Below are positions 42,938 through 52,362 of a stretch of 64,000 bases of DNA, piece after piece. The stretch comes from Bacillota bacterium. GTDB taxonomy: Bacteria; Bacillota; Clostridia; Acetivibrionales; JAEXSP01. The stretch lies in contig JAEXSP010000008.1 of NCBI GenBank assembly GCA_023453795.1, forward strand, positions 124,001 through 188,000, written 5' to 3'. Positions within the stretch are counted from its first letter, which is position 1. The number at the start of each line of letters is the position of its first letter. Under the pieces are notes generated by a model. That model had not been told where the DNA came from. It did not search any database and worked only from the letters and a program-made list of their open reading frames with translations. A program made the position numbers and the translations under genes.

Positions 42938-45580
42938 TTAATAAGCGGCAACTCTTGTGTCTACCTTCAGTTTCTCAACAGAATTATTTATTGCAGCCTC
43001 TATACTTCCGCAGGTCTGAAATATTTCTATTCCCTTGTCCTTCAGCACTTTTGACGGCTCATAGCCAATTCTTAAAACAAGAACGCCATTGCAGTCACTA
43101 ATTGTATTAACTATTTTGGAGATTTTTGATTCTTCATTTCCACAGTCCTCCGACCCGCTGCAATATTTCCCGACTGTTCTCTTTTCAATAAACCGTACCC
43201 CTTTATTGTCATGGCGGAAAATGTAGAACTCCTCCACCTGTCCGAAATGCCTGTCAATATATTTTCCGTTCGAGGAAGCTGCAGCAAAAAGATACACTTC
43301 ACCGTTTTCTTCTTCCTCATTTTTCGATGAACATCCGGTACATCCCATAAATTCAGCCGAAATATCCTCTGAAAGCTTTCCGATCGCATCCGCTCTGCAT
43401 TGCTTGCAGTGCAGCATCTGTTTTATATGCACCCCGCACTTTTTCCTTACTTCGTTCAATTCTTTGTTGTTTGTCAGCTGCATATTTTCAAAAGCACTGC
43501 CCTTGGCCGGTATCAACGGCATTATATTGGTAATGTATGCACCGCATTCCTTGACCTTCTTCACTACCGCCTCTATATGCCCGTCATTGATGCCTTTAAT
43601 CATAACCGTATTAACCTTGCAGACAACACCCTTTGAAGCAAGGAATTTCAATCCGGCAAGCTGATTCATTATAAGCAGTTCGGCAGCCCCGCGCCCCGTA
43701 AGCTTCATACCTTTGAAATCAACTTCTCTGTATATCTTTTCAGCTATACCGGGATCGATTGCGTTGATTGTAATAGTAACATGGCGTATGCCCAAGCTGA
43801 TCAGTTCATCCGCATAATACGGAAGCATCAAGCCGTTAGTCGAAAGGCAAAAGGTAATATCAGGATCTATCTCTTTAATCAGCTCAATGGACCTTTTGGT
43901 ATTTTCAAAGTTAGCCAAAGCATCCCCGGGGCCTGCTATGCCCACAACCTTAAGATTTTTTACTTTACTGCGAACAGCGGAGAACTTGGCAGCAGCCTGT
44001 TCGGGAGTCAATACTTCACTTGTTACACCCGGTCTGCTTTCGTTGACGCAATCATACTTTCTGTTACAGTAATTACAGGATATATTACAGGCAGGTGCTA
44101 CAGGAATATGCATTCTGGCATTCTCACATGCACCCGCGCTATAGCATGGATGTTCAGCGGTTTTTTCCTTCAGTTTTATGTCTTCAATTTTCAATACGTT
44201 CGTTTTATCTGCATTTTCGTCAGGTTTATAATACCTGTCGAATAAACTTTTCCTGTAAGTACTGTGTTTGTTTTCAAGCAAAATATTGGTAATATTATCA
44301 AGCAGTGTCTGTGATCCGTTGTAGGCTGTCGAAATTAATCTCTGTCCGCCCATTCTGTCATGTATCGGGAAACCGATTCTGACAAGTGGTATTCCTTCTT
44401 TCTCAGTAATATACTTACCGTCTGAGTTTCCAAGAAGTATGTTGGCTTTGAGTTGAACAGCGTGCTTACGTATCGTTTCAAAATCTATATCATCAAGGAA
44501 TAAAGGCTCGCTGTCCTTGAACCAGTTTTTCAACAGAGTTTTCACTTCGCTGTTTTGGGTACCGGTGCAAATAAGAACGGGTGTAATTCCATTTTCCATG
44601 CAGAGTCTGCTAACTGCAGCAACAAGCTCTGGGTTGCCATATATTACAGCCCTGCCTTCCGCATTATATTTATGGGAATCAATCATTCCGTCAATATAGC
44701 GTCCCCTTTCTTCCTTTAATCCTGTCGGAATGGGTTTGCCCGATATTTGCGCCAAAATGTTTATTAGAACATCTGTATTCTCAATTCCAATAGGTAGTGA
44801 GCACCGATAAAGTGGAATATTGAATTTTTCAAGAAGGTATTTGCCGGGTGACAGGCTCTCGGGAATCGTTAACCCGATTTCAATCGTTGCAGCAGCCCCG
44901 GCCATTTTTTCTATATCCGGTATCTTTGTTCCGCCCTCCGGTATTCTTCTGTACTTTGTCGAATAAGGCGCATCCAGTGTGTTTGAAATGTCAGGAAGCA
45001 ATATATAGTCAATTCCGAATGCATTCAGAAGGCTTTTAATGTTTCTTATATCCCCGGGATTGAGCATTCCGGCAATAACATTAACTTTTCCATTCGGGAA
45101 TGTTTCTTTGACAATAGTCTTAACAATCGAGCATAAGGCAGAATAATACCCCTCAAACTCTGAACCCCCGTATCCCGGAGTTGATACAGGTATAAGCGAA
45201 ACCCCTTCGAAATCGCCGGTTTCAGCCACCTCTGAGAGTATCCTTCCGATGTCCTCGCCTATTGTTTCAGCAAGACATGTAGTTGCAACGCCTATTACTT
45301 GAGGATTATAAAGCTTTACCATGTTGTCAAGGCCTTTCTTAAGATTGCTCTCTCCTCCGTAAACCGTACCTTTTTCATTCAGGGATGAGGAGGCAATATC
45401 AACAGGTTCATTGTAATGCCCGGCCATATGCCTTCTGATATAGGTACTGCAGCCCTGAGAACCATGCAGCATAAACATCCCGTTTTCTATGCCCTTGAAA
45501 GCAATTGCTGCACCCATCGGCATACACATTTTACATGGATTTATATTAACATTAACAAAATTTCTGTTTGAATTTGCCAT
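42938..45580 (-). CDS. nifN-B: Fused NifN-NifB protein
   Basis: An 880-aa fusion. Residues 1-430 are NifN, the scaffold partner of NifE (NINPCKMCMPMGA, HGSQGCSTYIRR, TTCLAETIGED). From about 465 on it is NifB, a radical SAM enzyme making the NifB-cofactor core: APACNISCNYC cluster motif, IAGPGDALAN SAM-binding loop, and the later HCKQCRADAIG motif that binds accessory clusters. The last 110 residues are a NifX/NafY-like cofactor-binding domain (HFGQVEEFYIF). As in C. pasteurianum, the fusion keeps donor and acceptor together. Confidence 0.95.
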   Translation of the reverse strand: MANSNRNFVNVNINPCKMCMPMGAAIAFKGIENGMFMLHGSQGCSTYIRRHMAGHYNEPVDIASSSLNEKGTVYGGESNLKKGLDNMVKLYNPQVIGVATTCLAETIGEDIGRILSEVAETGDFEGVSLIPVSTPGYGGSEFEGYYSALCSIVKTIVKETFPNGKVNVIAGMLNPGDIRNIKSLLNAFGIDYILLPDISNTLDAPYSTKYRRIPEGGTKIPDIEKMAGAAATIEIGLTIPESLSPGKYLLEKFNIPLYRCSLPIGIENTDVLINILAQISGKPIPTGLKEERGRYIDGMIDSHKYNAEGRAVIYGNPELVAAVSRLCMENGITPVLICTGTQNSEVKTLLKNWFKDSEPLFLDDIDFETIRKHAVQLKANILLGNSDGKYITEKEGIPLVRIGFPIHDRMGGQRLISTAYNGSQTLLDNITNILLENKHSTYRKSLFDRYYKPDENADKTNVLKIEDIKLKEKTAEHPCYSAGACENARMHIPVAPACNISCNYCNRKYDCVNESRPGVTSEVLTPEQAAAKFSAVRSKVKNLKVVGIAGPGDALANFENTKRSIELIKEIDPDITFCLSTNGLMLPYYADELISLGIRHVTITINAIDPGIAEKIYREVDFKGMKLTGRGAAELLIMNQLAGLKFLASKGVVCKVNTVMIKGINDGHIEAVVKKVKECGAYITNIMPLIPAKGSAFENMQLTNNKELNEVRKKCGVHIKQMLHCKQCRADAIGKLSEDISAEFMGCTGCSSKNEEEENGEVYLFAAASSNGKYIDRHFGQVEEFYIFRHDNKGVRFIEKRTVGKYCSGSEDCGNEESKISKIVNTISDCNGVLVLRIGYEPSKVLKDKGIEIFQTCGSIEAAINNSVEKLKVDTRVAAY

Positions 45581-45678
45581 TTATGATCGCCACCTGTCCC
45601 TACACCCCTTACCTTAGTGGAAAAGGGATAAATTAATGTATTGAAAAGTCTTTTGATTTCATCTGTATCCTTTTTTAA

Positions 45679-45719
45679 GGGTGTGGGGGTTTAATAAAGA
45701 AATTTAAAACCCCCGCCCC
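45679..45719 (-). other. GC-rich stem-loop between nifE and nifN-B
   Basis: GGGGGTTT.../...AAACCCCC arms, no T-run. Likely an mRNA processing or stability element within the operon. Confidence 0.6.
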
Positions 45720-45723
45720 TATT

Positions 45724-47124
45724 CTACAAAGGGATTTTACTGTCAACTGCCTTTACGTATTTCCATACCGGGCTGTTAATTGATGCATCTACTTCTTTTG
45801 CAAAATTTACAGCTCCTTCAAAGCCGCACAGAGGGTGCTTTCTTTCATGGTTATGGTCACAGAAGGCAACTCCCAGCTTATAGGCAAGTGGTCGCTCCTT
45901 CACACCTCCGACCAGGATATCCGCTCCCTTTTCTGTCATAAACTTTTCTAGCTCTGCCGGATTTGTATCATCAAGGATCACTGTACCTTCATCTGAAATG
46001 CTTCTTATCACCTCATAATCTTCAGCTTTTCCTGTCTGAGTTCCAACCATGACCGTCTTCATGCCTAATTCATTGAACTGCTTAATTAAGGAAATCGCCT
46101 TAAAGCCGCCGCCTACATATATGGCAGCCTTCTTCCCGTATAACCTATTCTTATAGTAATCAAGCTGATGCTTATACTTGTTTTCTTCTTGAGCAGCAAA
46201 TAGTTCAGCTTTCCTAACGTAATCCTTGTCACCGAGGCACTCAGCAAGCATCATTAATGACCTTTTAGTATCCTCAAGCCCGAAAAAGCTTACTTTTATA
46301 AATGGGATTCCGTATTTTGCTTCCATGTTCTTTGCAAGATATGTCATGGAGCCTGCGCATTGGACTATATTCAGGGATGCCCGAGGAGCATCGATTATTT
46401 TTTCACATCTCGAGTCACCCGTAATTTTCGCATTTATTTCTATACCTATCTGTTTGAGATAATCCTCTATGATCCAAACTTCTCCTGCCAGGTTGAAATC
46501 GCCCAGAAAATTCACCATCTTCAAACCTGAACCTGTATTCTTTTTACTCCCGGCATTTTTCTCTTCATGTCTGGACATCAATTCAAGCAATGCATTACAG
46601 GCTGCTTTATAGCCCATGGATTTATTACCTGCGAAACCGCTTGACTGTACCGGAATAACATCAATTGAATGCTTCTTCTCAGCAGCTTTGCATACTGCTT
46701 GAATATCATCTCCGATAACTCCTACGATGCAGGTTGCGTAAACAAAAACCACTTTTGGGTTATACTGCTTTACAATATCATCAATCGCACCTGCAAGCTT
46801 CTTTTCTCCGCCGAATATAACATCCTGCTCCATCAGGTCAGTTGAAAAGCTGTTTCTATATAATTCCGGCCCGCTTGTCAGACTTCCCCTGATATCCCAG
46901 GTATAGCTCGCACAGCCTATCGGGCCATGCACGATGTGTGCTGCATCGGTAATGGGATTCAAAACAACCCTTGCGCCGCAATATACACATGCCCTTTGGC
47001 TTACAGTACCCGCAACACTGTCGGAATCGCACTTTAGCTTCCCATTGTCCTTTGAATTGCAGCAAATAAAATCTTTTCTGTCCTCAAGAATTCCCAGCTT
47101 ACTGCTTTTGTTGCTGTTGTTCAT
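45724..47124 (-). CDS. nifE: Nitrogenase cofactor scaffold NifE
   Basis: A 466-aa protein related to NifD. RACVYCGARVVLNPITDAAHIVHGPIGC, YATCIVGVIGDD and QSSGFAGNKSMG follow the NifE pattern, with the P-cluster-like cysteines kept and the cofactor-histidine region replaced. It forms an (EN)2 complex with the NifN part of the fusion for FeMo-cofactor maturation. The ATG at 47124 has AGGAGG; the upstream GTG at 47142 lacks one. Confidence 0.94.
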   Translation of the reverse strand: MNNSNKSSKLGILEDRKDFICCNSKDNGKLKCDSDSVAGTVSQRACVYCGARVVLNPITDAAHIVHGPIGCASYTWDIRGSLTSGPELYRNSFSTDLMEQDVIFGGEKKLAGAIDDIVKQYNPKVVFVYATCIVGVIGDDIQAVCKAAEKKHSIDVIPVQSSGFAGNKSMGYKAACNALLELMSRHEEKNAGSKKNTGSGLKMVNFLGDFNLAGEVWIIEDYLKQIGIEINAKITGDSRCEKIIDAPRASLNIVQCAGSMTYLAKNMEAKYGIPFIKVSFFGLEDTKRSLMMLAECLGDKDYVRKAELFAAQEENKYKHQLDYYKNRLYGKKAAIYVGGGFKAISLIKQFNELGMKTVMVGTQTGKAEDYEVIRSISDEGTVILDDTNPAELEKFMTEKGADILVGGVKERPLAYKLGVAFCDHNHERKHPLCGFEGAVNFAKEVDASINSPVWKYVKAVDSKIPL

Positions 47125-47282
47125 CCTCCTCACTCCTTTCACTTAAGACGTTCTGTTGGTGGTGTGTCCTTACCTTAAATAAACTCCTGCCCCTATCCGG
47201 GGGGTAATGATACCGGAAGAGCTTGCCTTGCTCTGCTTACAAGCAGCCGTACATATAAGCAGGGGGCAGAAGTAAAATTATC

Positions 47283-47318
47283 TGGGGCATTCATTTTCAT
47301 GTTGACATGAACGCCCCA
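47283..47318 (-). other. Stem-loop after nifK
   Basis: GGGGCGTTCAT/ATGAATGCCCC, followed by AGATAATTTT. A weak terminator or a transcript 3'-end protection stem, which would lower nifE expression relative to nifHDK. Confidence 0.6.
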
Positions 47319-47333
47319 CAAGGAGGAAAAAAC

Positions 47334-48695
47334 TTACATAATCAATTCAAGATCTTCGTCTGCTGCATCTCTGTCCTGTCTGTCCAAAAGTGCGTTGCTG
47401 ATCATCTCTATGATTCTCATAGTACCCTTATAACCTACAAGAGGCATATAAGAATGGACACTTCTATCAATTATAGGGAAGCCTATCCTTACGAAAGGAA
47501 CATCCTCAGCTTTTGCAATGTATTTACCATGTGTACCGCCGATTAGAAGGTCGACCGGTTCTTCCTTCATCCACTGGTGGAGAGTAAAGAGATCGCCCAA
47601 TGCTTTAACCCTGCCTTCTATACCCGCTTCTTCCAGCATACCTTTGACTTCCTTTTCAAAGGCTTCACCCGGAGTACCTGTCAGAACATATTTGGGAATC
47701 ATTCCAAGGCTTATTGCCAGCTCAGTCAAAGCAATTACAAGGTCGGGATCTCCGAATATAGCTACTTTTTTGCCGTGGTAGTGATAATGGCAGTCAACCA
47801 TAATATCCACCAGCTGGCCTCTTTCTTCCTCAATTTCATAAGGAACTTCTTTTCCTGTCAAGCCTGATACTGCTGTAAGAAAATCATCCGTTGCTTTTAT
47901 TCCGATTGGGGTTTTCAACACTTTATATGGAACCTTGCATCTTTTCTCCAACTCCGCTGCTCCATCCAGCGATGCGAAGGAGCCAAGAGCAATAGTTGCA
48001 GAAGAGTTACCCATGTCTACAATATCCGACACTCTTGTTCCACCCTGCGGATACATTTCAAACTTGCCTGTCATCGGCGCATCTACAACCCCGCTTGTAT
48101 CAGGAAGCATAATGAAAGGTATGCCCATTGCCTTCAAAAGCCTTTTGATTTCTCTCATATCTCCGGGATTTACAAAACCAGGAATTATGTTAATCTTTCC
48201 GTTTGAATCTCCGTTTTTGACACTCAGGTATTTGATGAAACCCTTGACCATGTTGGAAAATCCGGTTATATGAGACCCGACATAGCTTGGCGTATTGGTA
48301 TGTACAACAATTTTACCTTCAGGAATCTGTGCCTGGTTGATATAAGTAGGTATATCGTCACCGATGGTCTCTGAAAGGCAAGTAGTATGTATAGCAATAA
48401 TGTCAGGGTTATAGATTGAAAATATATTTTTTATTGCGGTTTTTAGGTTTGTTCCTCCCCCGAAAACCGCAGCTCCCTCTGTGAATGAGCTTGTAGATGC
48501 CATTATCGGATCACGGAAGTTTCTTGTAAGGAACTTTCTGTGATAAGCACAGCATCCCTGGGAACCATGACTGTGCGGCAGACATTTGTGAACCCCCAGT
48601 GCTGCATACATTGCTCCTACCGGCTGGCAGGTCTTTGCAGGATTTATTACAATTGCACTTCTATCTGAATATTCTTTAGGTGTTAGATCCAACAT
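47334..48695 (-). CDS. nifK: Nitrogenase MoFe protein beta chain
   Basis: A 453-aa chain. P-cluster cysteines are in NPAKTCQPVGA, HGSQGCCAYHR and TTCLSETIGDD. The N-terminus is short, as in C. pasteurianum, lacking about 50 residues present in Azotobacter NifK. An AGGAGGT site lies within the last codons of nifD, and the nifK ATG begins one base after the nifD stop, so translation is coupled. Confidence 0.97.
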   Translation of the reverse strand: MLDLTPKEYSDRSAIVINPAKTCQPVGAMYAALGVHKCLPHSHGSQGCCAYHRKFLTRNFRDPIMASTSSFTEGAAVFGGGTNLKTAIKNIFSIYNPDIIAIHTTCLSETIGDDIPTYINQAQIPEGKIVVHTNTPSYVGSHITGFSNMVKGFIKYLSVKNGDSNGKINIIPGFVNPGDMREIKRLLKAMGIPFIMLPDTSGVVDAPMTGKFEMYPQGGTRVSDIVDMGNSSATIALGSFASLDGAAELEKRCKVPYKVLKTPIGIKATDDFLTAVSGLTGKEVPYEIEEERGQLVDIMVDCHYHYHGKKVAIFGDPDLVIALTELAISLGMIPKYVLTGTPGEAFEKEVKGMLEEAGIEGRVKALGDLFTLHQWMKEEPVDLLIGGTHGKYIAKAEDVPFVRIGFPIIDRSVHSYMPLVGYKGTMRIIEMISNALLDRQDRDAADEDLELIM

Positions 48696-48696
48696 A

Positions 48697-50292
48697 TCAC
48701 ATACCTCCTATATAGCTGCCTTCGAGCATTGGCTGAGATTTCCACGGAGGAGTAACATACTTCCATGCAGGTGTTGTGATACCCATCGCTATATCCCTTG
48801 CAAAATTGACAGCCCCCCTGAATGTTGCATAAGGACCGCTGTAATCATATGAATGCAGCTGTTTTGAAAAAATGCCCGCTTTATGTGAAACATATTTATC
48901 CTTGATACCTGAACAGAATACATCCGGTTTTAAAAGCTTAAGGAATTCTTCCGTCTCAAAATGGTTCAAATCGTCAACTACAATACTTTCTTTGTTCATC
49001 TCTTTGATAAGACCTGCGTAATAGTTCAAAGGTATCTCATTTTTCAGCTGTTCATATTTCTCTTTAGAGAGGAAGACCCTGTAATGATCGGGATCTGCTT
49101 CGACTTCAATGCTTTCAATGTTCTTACTGTCGCCGTCCTCTTTTATGTCCGGGATGACTTCTCTTCCTTCATAGTCATCTCTGTGAGCAAACTCATAGCC
49201 GGCCATAACTGTTTCCATTCCCAGATCCTTTAATACATGCTGATAATGATGTGCTCTGGAACCACCTACAAAAAGTGCGGCTGTCTTACCCTTACAGATG
49301 CTTCTGTAATATTCCATGGATTCAGCAATATCATCCAATTCCTCTGCAATAACCTGTTCAGTTCTTGCTGTAAGCTCAGGGTCATCAAAGTATTTTGCTA
49401 TATCCCTCAAAGCTTTAGCTGTACTTTCTATTCCGATGAAATTAACCTTGATCCAATCCTGCCCATACTTTGTTTTCATCATTTCACCGATATAGTTTAT
49501 GGAACGGTGGCACTGTATAACGTTTAGCGTAGCCTTGTGTGCATTCTTCATATCTCTGACTGTTCCATCACCGGTCATGACTGAAACAATTTCATATCCG
49601 ATCTTTTTCAGAAGCTTTTCAACTTCCCAGCCATCCCCGCCTATATTATATTCACCGAGTACATTGACGGAATATTTTCCAACAACCTTATCCCCCGTTC
49701 CTATAATGTGTCTGATCAATCCGTTATTGGCAATATGGTGACCTCCGGACTGGCTGACGCCCTTATAGCCTTCGCAGCTGAATGCAACCGCTTTGATTCC
49801 GTATTCTTTTTCAGCCTGTGCAGCTACTGCATGAATATCATCACCGATCAAACCGACTGGACATGTAGAACATATGAATATTGTCTTTGGATGAAAGATT
49901 TCGACAATTTCTTTGATTGCCTGCCTCAGCTTCTTTTCACCGCCGAAAACAATGTCTCCTTCCTGAAGGTCCGTAGAAAAACAATAGTTCAAATAGTTTT
50001 GTTCATCACCATTGGTTCTGCCTTTGTTTCTTCTTGTTCCCCATGTATAATATCCGCAGCCGATAGGTCCGTGAGTCAATACTACCGCGTCTCTCAATGG
50101 TCCGAGAACAACACCTTTACAACCTGCATAACAGCAGCCCCTGTTGGTAAGGATTCCCGGAATCGTTCTTGTATTTGCAGTAACCTTTTGCGGCTCTTCA
50201 CACGATTCAGCTTTCACTAAAATGTGATCTTTTCTGTTTTTAAAGACCGCTGCCGGATAACTTTCCAATATCTTATCCAATTGTTCCTTCAT
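48697..50292 (-). CDS. nifD: Nitrogenase MoFe protein alpha chain
   Basis: A 531-aa chain of the C. pasteurianum type, with the extra segment of about 50 residues near 380-430 (DYEGREVIPDIKEDGDSKN and following). P-cluster cysteines are in NRGCCYAGCKG, GPIGCGYYTW and STCPVGLIGDD; GVSQSGGHHIAN holds the substrate-channel His; the cofactor Cys is in QCHRSINY and the cofactor His in LHSYDYSGPY. These identify Mo nitrogenase, not the V or Fe-only form. ATG at 50292 with GAGGTGA. Confidence 0.97.
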   Translation of the reverse strand: MKEQLDKILESYPAAVFKNRKDHILVKAESCEEPQKVTANTRTIPGILTNRGCCYAGCKGVVLGPLRDAVVLTHGPIGCGYYTWGTRRNKGRTNGDEQNYLNYCFSTDLQEGDIVFGGEKKLRQAIKEIVEIFHPKTIFICSTCPVGLIGDDIHAVAAQAEKEYGIKAVAFSCEGYKGVSQSGGHHIANNGLIRHIIGTGDKVVGKYSVNVLGEYNIGGDGWEVEKLLKKIGYEIVSVMTGDGTVRDMKNAHKATLNVIQCHRSINYIGEMMKTKYGQDWIKVNFIGIESTAKALRDIAKYFDDPELTARTEQVIAEELDDIAESMEYYRSICKGKTAALFVGGSRAHHYQHVLKDLGMETVMAGYEFAHRDDYEGREVIPDIKEDGDSKNIESIEVEADPDHYRVFLSKEKYEQLKNEIPLNYYAGLIKEMNKESIVVDDLNHFETEEFLKLLKPDVFCSGIKDKYVSHKAGIFSKQLHSYDYSGPYATFRGAVNFARDIAMGITTPAWKYVTPPWKSQPMLEGSYIGGM

Positions 50293-50403
50293 TTCCATCA
50301 CCTCTCTATTTAACTAACGATACAATTCAAAAAAAGCACTTATTTTTACTTTCTCTATACCAAAGGCAGACAAGAGTAATTAAATGTCAATTGCAGCCCT
50401 CGA

Positions 50404-50790
50404 TTAAATCGCTACTTCTCCGCTCTCTCCGGTTCTGACCCTTATTGCATCCGACACCGGCATTACAAATATTTTACCGTCACCCGGTTTCCCTTTACTG
50501 TTTACAGATATAATCGAATCGACCACTTTCTTGACTTCATCATCCTTAACTACCAAAGAAATGAGCCTTTTCGGTATCAAACGGTGTCCTTCGGATAATG
50601 CTTCTCCAAGTACCGGAGAAGGGATATCTACCTGACCTGAAATCATATTTTCTATCAAGGTAAAATCTACTTTTTTCTTTCCCCTGCCCAATACCTTTCT
50701 GCAGTTAATTGCCGGAAACCCTTCACTCAGTAATGCTTCCTTGGTTTTATTGATCATATCCATTCTTATTACCGCCAACACTTCCTTCAT
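50404..50790 (-). CDS. nifI2: Nitrogenase-associated PII protein NifI2
   Basis: A 128-aa PII-family protein with a long T-loop (RGKKKVDFTLIENMISG...) and the PII C-terminal signature GDGKIFVMPV and RVRTGE. NifI1 and NifI2 together bind 2-oxoglutarate and ATP and, when nitrogen is plentiful, inhibit NifDK directly. RBS AAAGGAGGG. It lies 13 bases after nifI1, in the archaeal and clostridial order H-I1-I2-D-K. Confidence 0.95.
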   Translation of the reverse strand: MKEVLAVIRMDMINKTKEALLSEGFPAINCRKVLGRGKKKVDFTLIENMISGQVDIPSPVLGEALSEGHRLIPKRLISLVVKDDEVKKVVDSIISVNSKGKPGDGKIFVMPVSDAIRVRTGESGEVAI

Positions 50791-50803
50791 AGGAATCCCT
50801 CCT

Positions 50804-51130
50804 TTATAAGCCTTTGCTGGCTGAGCTTATGGTATATACCTCATCAACAGGGCTTATAAAAATTTTACCGTCTCCAAATGCACCTTTTTGTCCTGTTCTG
50901 GCATTCTTCATTATAACTTTTACAACGTCGTCCTTATCCTCGTCCTTAACTACCATCATCAGCATTTCCTTGGGTATCTCATCATAAAATACATCACCTA
51001 CTTTAACGCCCCTCTGTTTTCCGCGGCCCATGACATCCATTTTAGTAACAGCCGGAAATCCTGCGTCGCTAAGTTCCGATAATACCATTCCAACCCTCTC
51101 AGGTCTGATTATTGCTCTTATCATCAACAT
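50804..51130 (-). CDS. nifI1: Nitrogenase-associated PII protein NifI1
   Basis: A 108-aa PII-family protein. The T-loop RGKQRGVKVGDVFYDEIPK is of the NifI1 type, and GDGKIFISPVDEVYTI is the PII signature. It is expected to form a hetero-oligomer with NifI2 for post-translational nitrogenase switch-off. Strong GAAAGGAG site. It is separated from nifH by a large stem-loop, so its transcript level may be lower than that of nifH. Confidence 0.95.
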   Translation of the reverse strand: MLMIRAIIRPERVGMVLSELSDAGFPAVTKMDVMGRGKQRGVKVGDVFYDEIPKEMLMMVVKDEDKDDVVKVIMKNARTGQKGAFGDGKIFISPVDEVYTISSASKGL

Positions 51131-51189
51131 ATAATTTCTCCTTTCAAAATTATCGCTATCTTCCTGGTTTTCACTCTTGCCCTTTTAAG

Positions 51190-51245
51190 TGGACACCTCC
51201 CCTCTCAAGAGATGTACCTCACCCTTGAGGGGGATGTTGTGTCCA
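51190..51245 (-). other. Large stem-loop between nifH and nifI1
   Basis: TGGACAC/GTGTCCA closes a hairpin with an inner arm CCCC-TCAAG/CTTGA-GGGG. No T-run follows. Likely to stabilise the nifH 3' end or to be a processing site. Confidence 0.7.
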
Positions 51246-51273
51246 TGAGGGATTTATGAGAAGTCCATGAATA

Positions 51274-52095
51274 CTATATATCCAATATTCCATGTTCCAT
51301 AAGAATTGCTTCCAGTCTCTCTTGAGGCATAGGTTTGGGTATTACAAACATTTGATTGCTGTCAACAGCATTTGCAAGTCCTCTGTACGCACCGGCTTGA
51401 TCAGCATTAGGATCATAATCTATAACCGTCTTTCTGTTAATTTCTGCACGCTGCACCATATTGTCCCTCGGTACGAAGTAGATCAGCTGGCTGCCGAGTT
51501 CTTTGGCAAATGCTTCCAGAAGTTCCTTCTCGCCATCGACCTTTCTGCTGTTGCAAATTATTCCGCCGAGGCGGCATCCGCCGGTATTTGCATACTTCTG
51601 AATACCTTTACAAATGTTGTTCGCCGCATATAGAGCCATCATCTCACCACTTGCAACAATGTAGATTTCTTGTGCTTTTCCTTCACGGATCGGCATTGCG
51701 AAACCACCGCAAACAACATCACCAAGTACATCGTAGAACACATAATCCAAATCATCTGTATAAGCGCCCAGTTGTTCAAGCATATTAATGGAAGTAATGA
51801 TACCTCTTCCCGCACATCCGACCCCAGGCTCCGGCCCGCCTGATTCAACACAGCGAATACCGAAAACGCCCTTCTTCAAAATATTCTCAAGTTCCACTTC
51901 TTCCCCTTCCTCACGGAGCGTATCCAAAACACTCTTCTGGGCCAAACCTCCCAGTACCAAACGAGTAGAATCCGCTTTAGGGTCACAGCCCACTATCATA
52001 ATGTTTTTACCCATCTCACCCAAACCTGCCGTAAGGTTTTGCGTTGTTGTTGACTTACCGATTCCGCCTTTACCATAAATAGCTACCTGTCTCAT
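51274..52095 (-). CDS. nifH: Nitrogenase iron protein
   Basis: A 273-aa homodimeric Fe protein that delivers electrons to NifDK. The P-loop is GKGGIGKS; the [4Fe-4S] ligands are the cysteines in GVGCAGRG and DVVCGGF; the arginine in GCAGRG is the ADP-ribosylation site used in some bacteria, though no draT gene is seen here. First gene of the operon, 147 bases from its promoter, with an AGGT ribosome site (GGAGG) and an antiterminator-type leader. Confidence 0.98.
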   Translation of the reverse strand: MRQVAIYGKGGIGKSTTTQNLTAGLGEMGKNIMIVGCDPKADSTRLVLGGLAQKSVLDTLREEGEEVELENILKKGVFGIRCVESGGPEPGVGCAGRGIITSINMLEQLGAYTDDLDYVFYDVLGDVVCGGFAMPIREGKAQEIYIVASGEMMALYAANNICKGIQKYANTGGCRLGGIICNSRKVDGEKELLEAFAKELGSQLIYFVPRDNMVQRAEINRKTVIDYDPNADQAGAYRGLANAVDSNQMFVIPKPMPQERLEAILMEHGILDI

Positions 52096-52141
52096 TTAAT
52101 TACCTCCATTCAGTTGAATATTTTTATAAGCTTTAAAAACT

Positions 52142-52176
52142 AAAAAGAGCGCCAAAATCTTTTACGATTCTGGCGC
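52142..52176 (-). terminator. nifH leader terminator
   Basis: An 11-bp stem GCGCCAGAATC/GATTTTGGCGC followed by TCTTTTT, 45 bases upstream of nifH. Must be read through for nif expression. Confidence 0.85.
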
Positions 52177-52211
52177 CCTGGCCTTTTGATAATAAATTCT
52201 TTCGAGGAATT
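52172..52211 (-). promoter_or_regulatory. nifH leader double hairpin (candidate ANTAR site)
   Basis: First hairpin at 52195-52211: AATTC, loop CTCGAAA, GAATT. After 11 nt, second hairpin at 52172-52183: GGC, hexaloop CAGGGC, GCC. The GCC arm is also part of the terminator 5' arm, so the two are mutually exclusive. Both loops have G at position 4; neither has A at position 1. Confidence 0.7.
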
Positions 52212-52240
52212 CGTTATCTAATATTTAATTTATTGAAATT

Positions 52241-52269
52241 ATTATAACATCAATCTTGCATCTAGTCAA
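52241..52269 (-). promoter_or_regulatory. Sigma-A promoter of nifH operon
   Basis: TTGACT (52264-52269), 17-nt spacer, TATAAT (52241-52246). Predicted start near 52234. No sigma-54 -24/-12 element is seen. Confidence 0.85.
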
Positions 52270-52362
52270 GTATTTAATACAATTATTATCAACTTTTATA
52301 TCGTTTTTGCAAGTGTGTACATGTAAAGCTGCATATGGTATCGTTTATCCCTAATTTACCGA

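Noticed and set aside
52212..52300. Sigma-54 promoter upstream of nifH
   Set aside because: No GG-N10-GC element at suitable spacing; a near-consensus sigma-A promoter is present instead.
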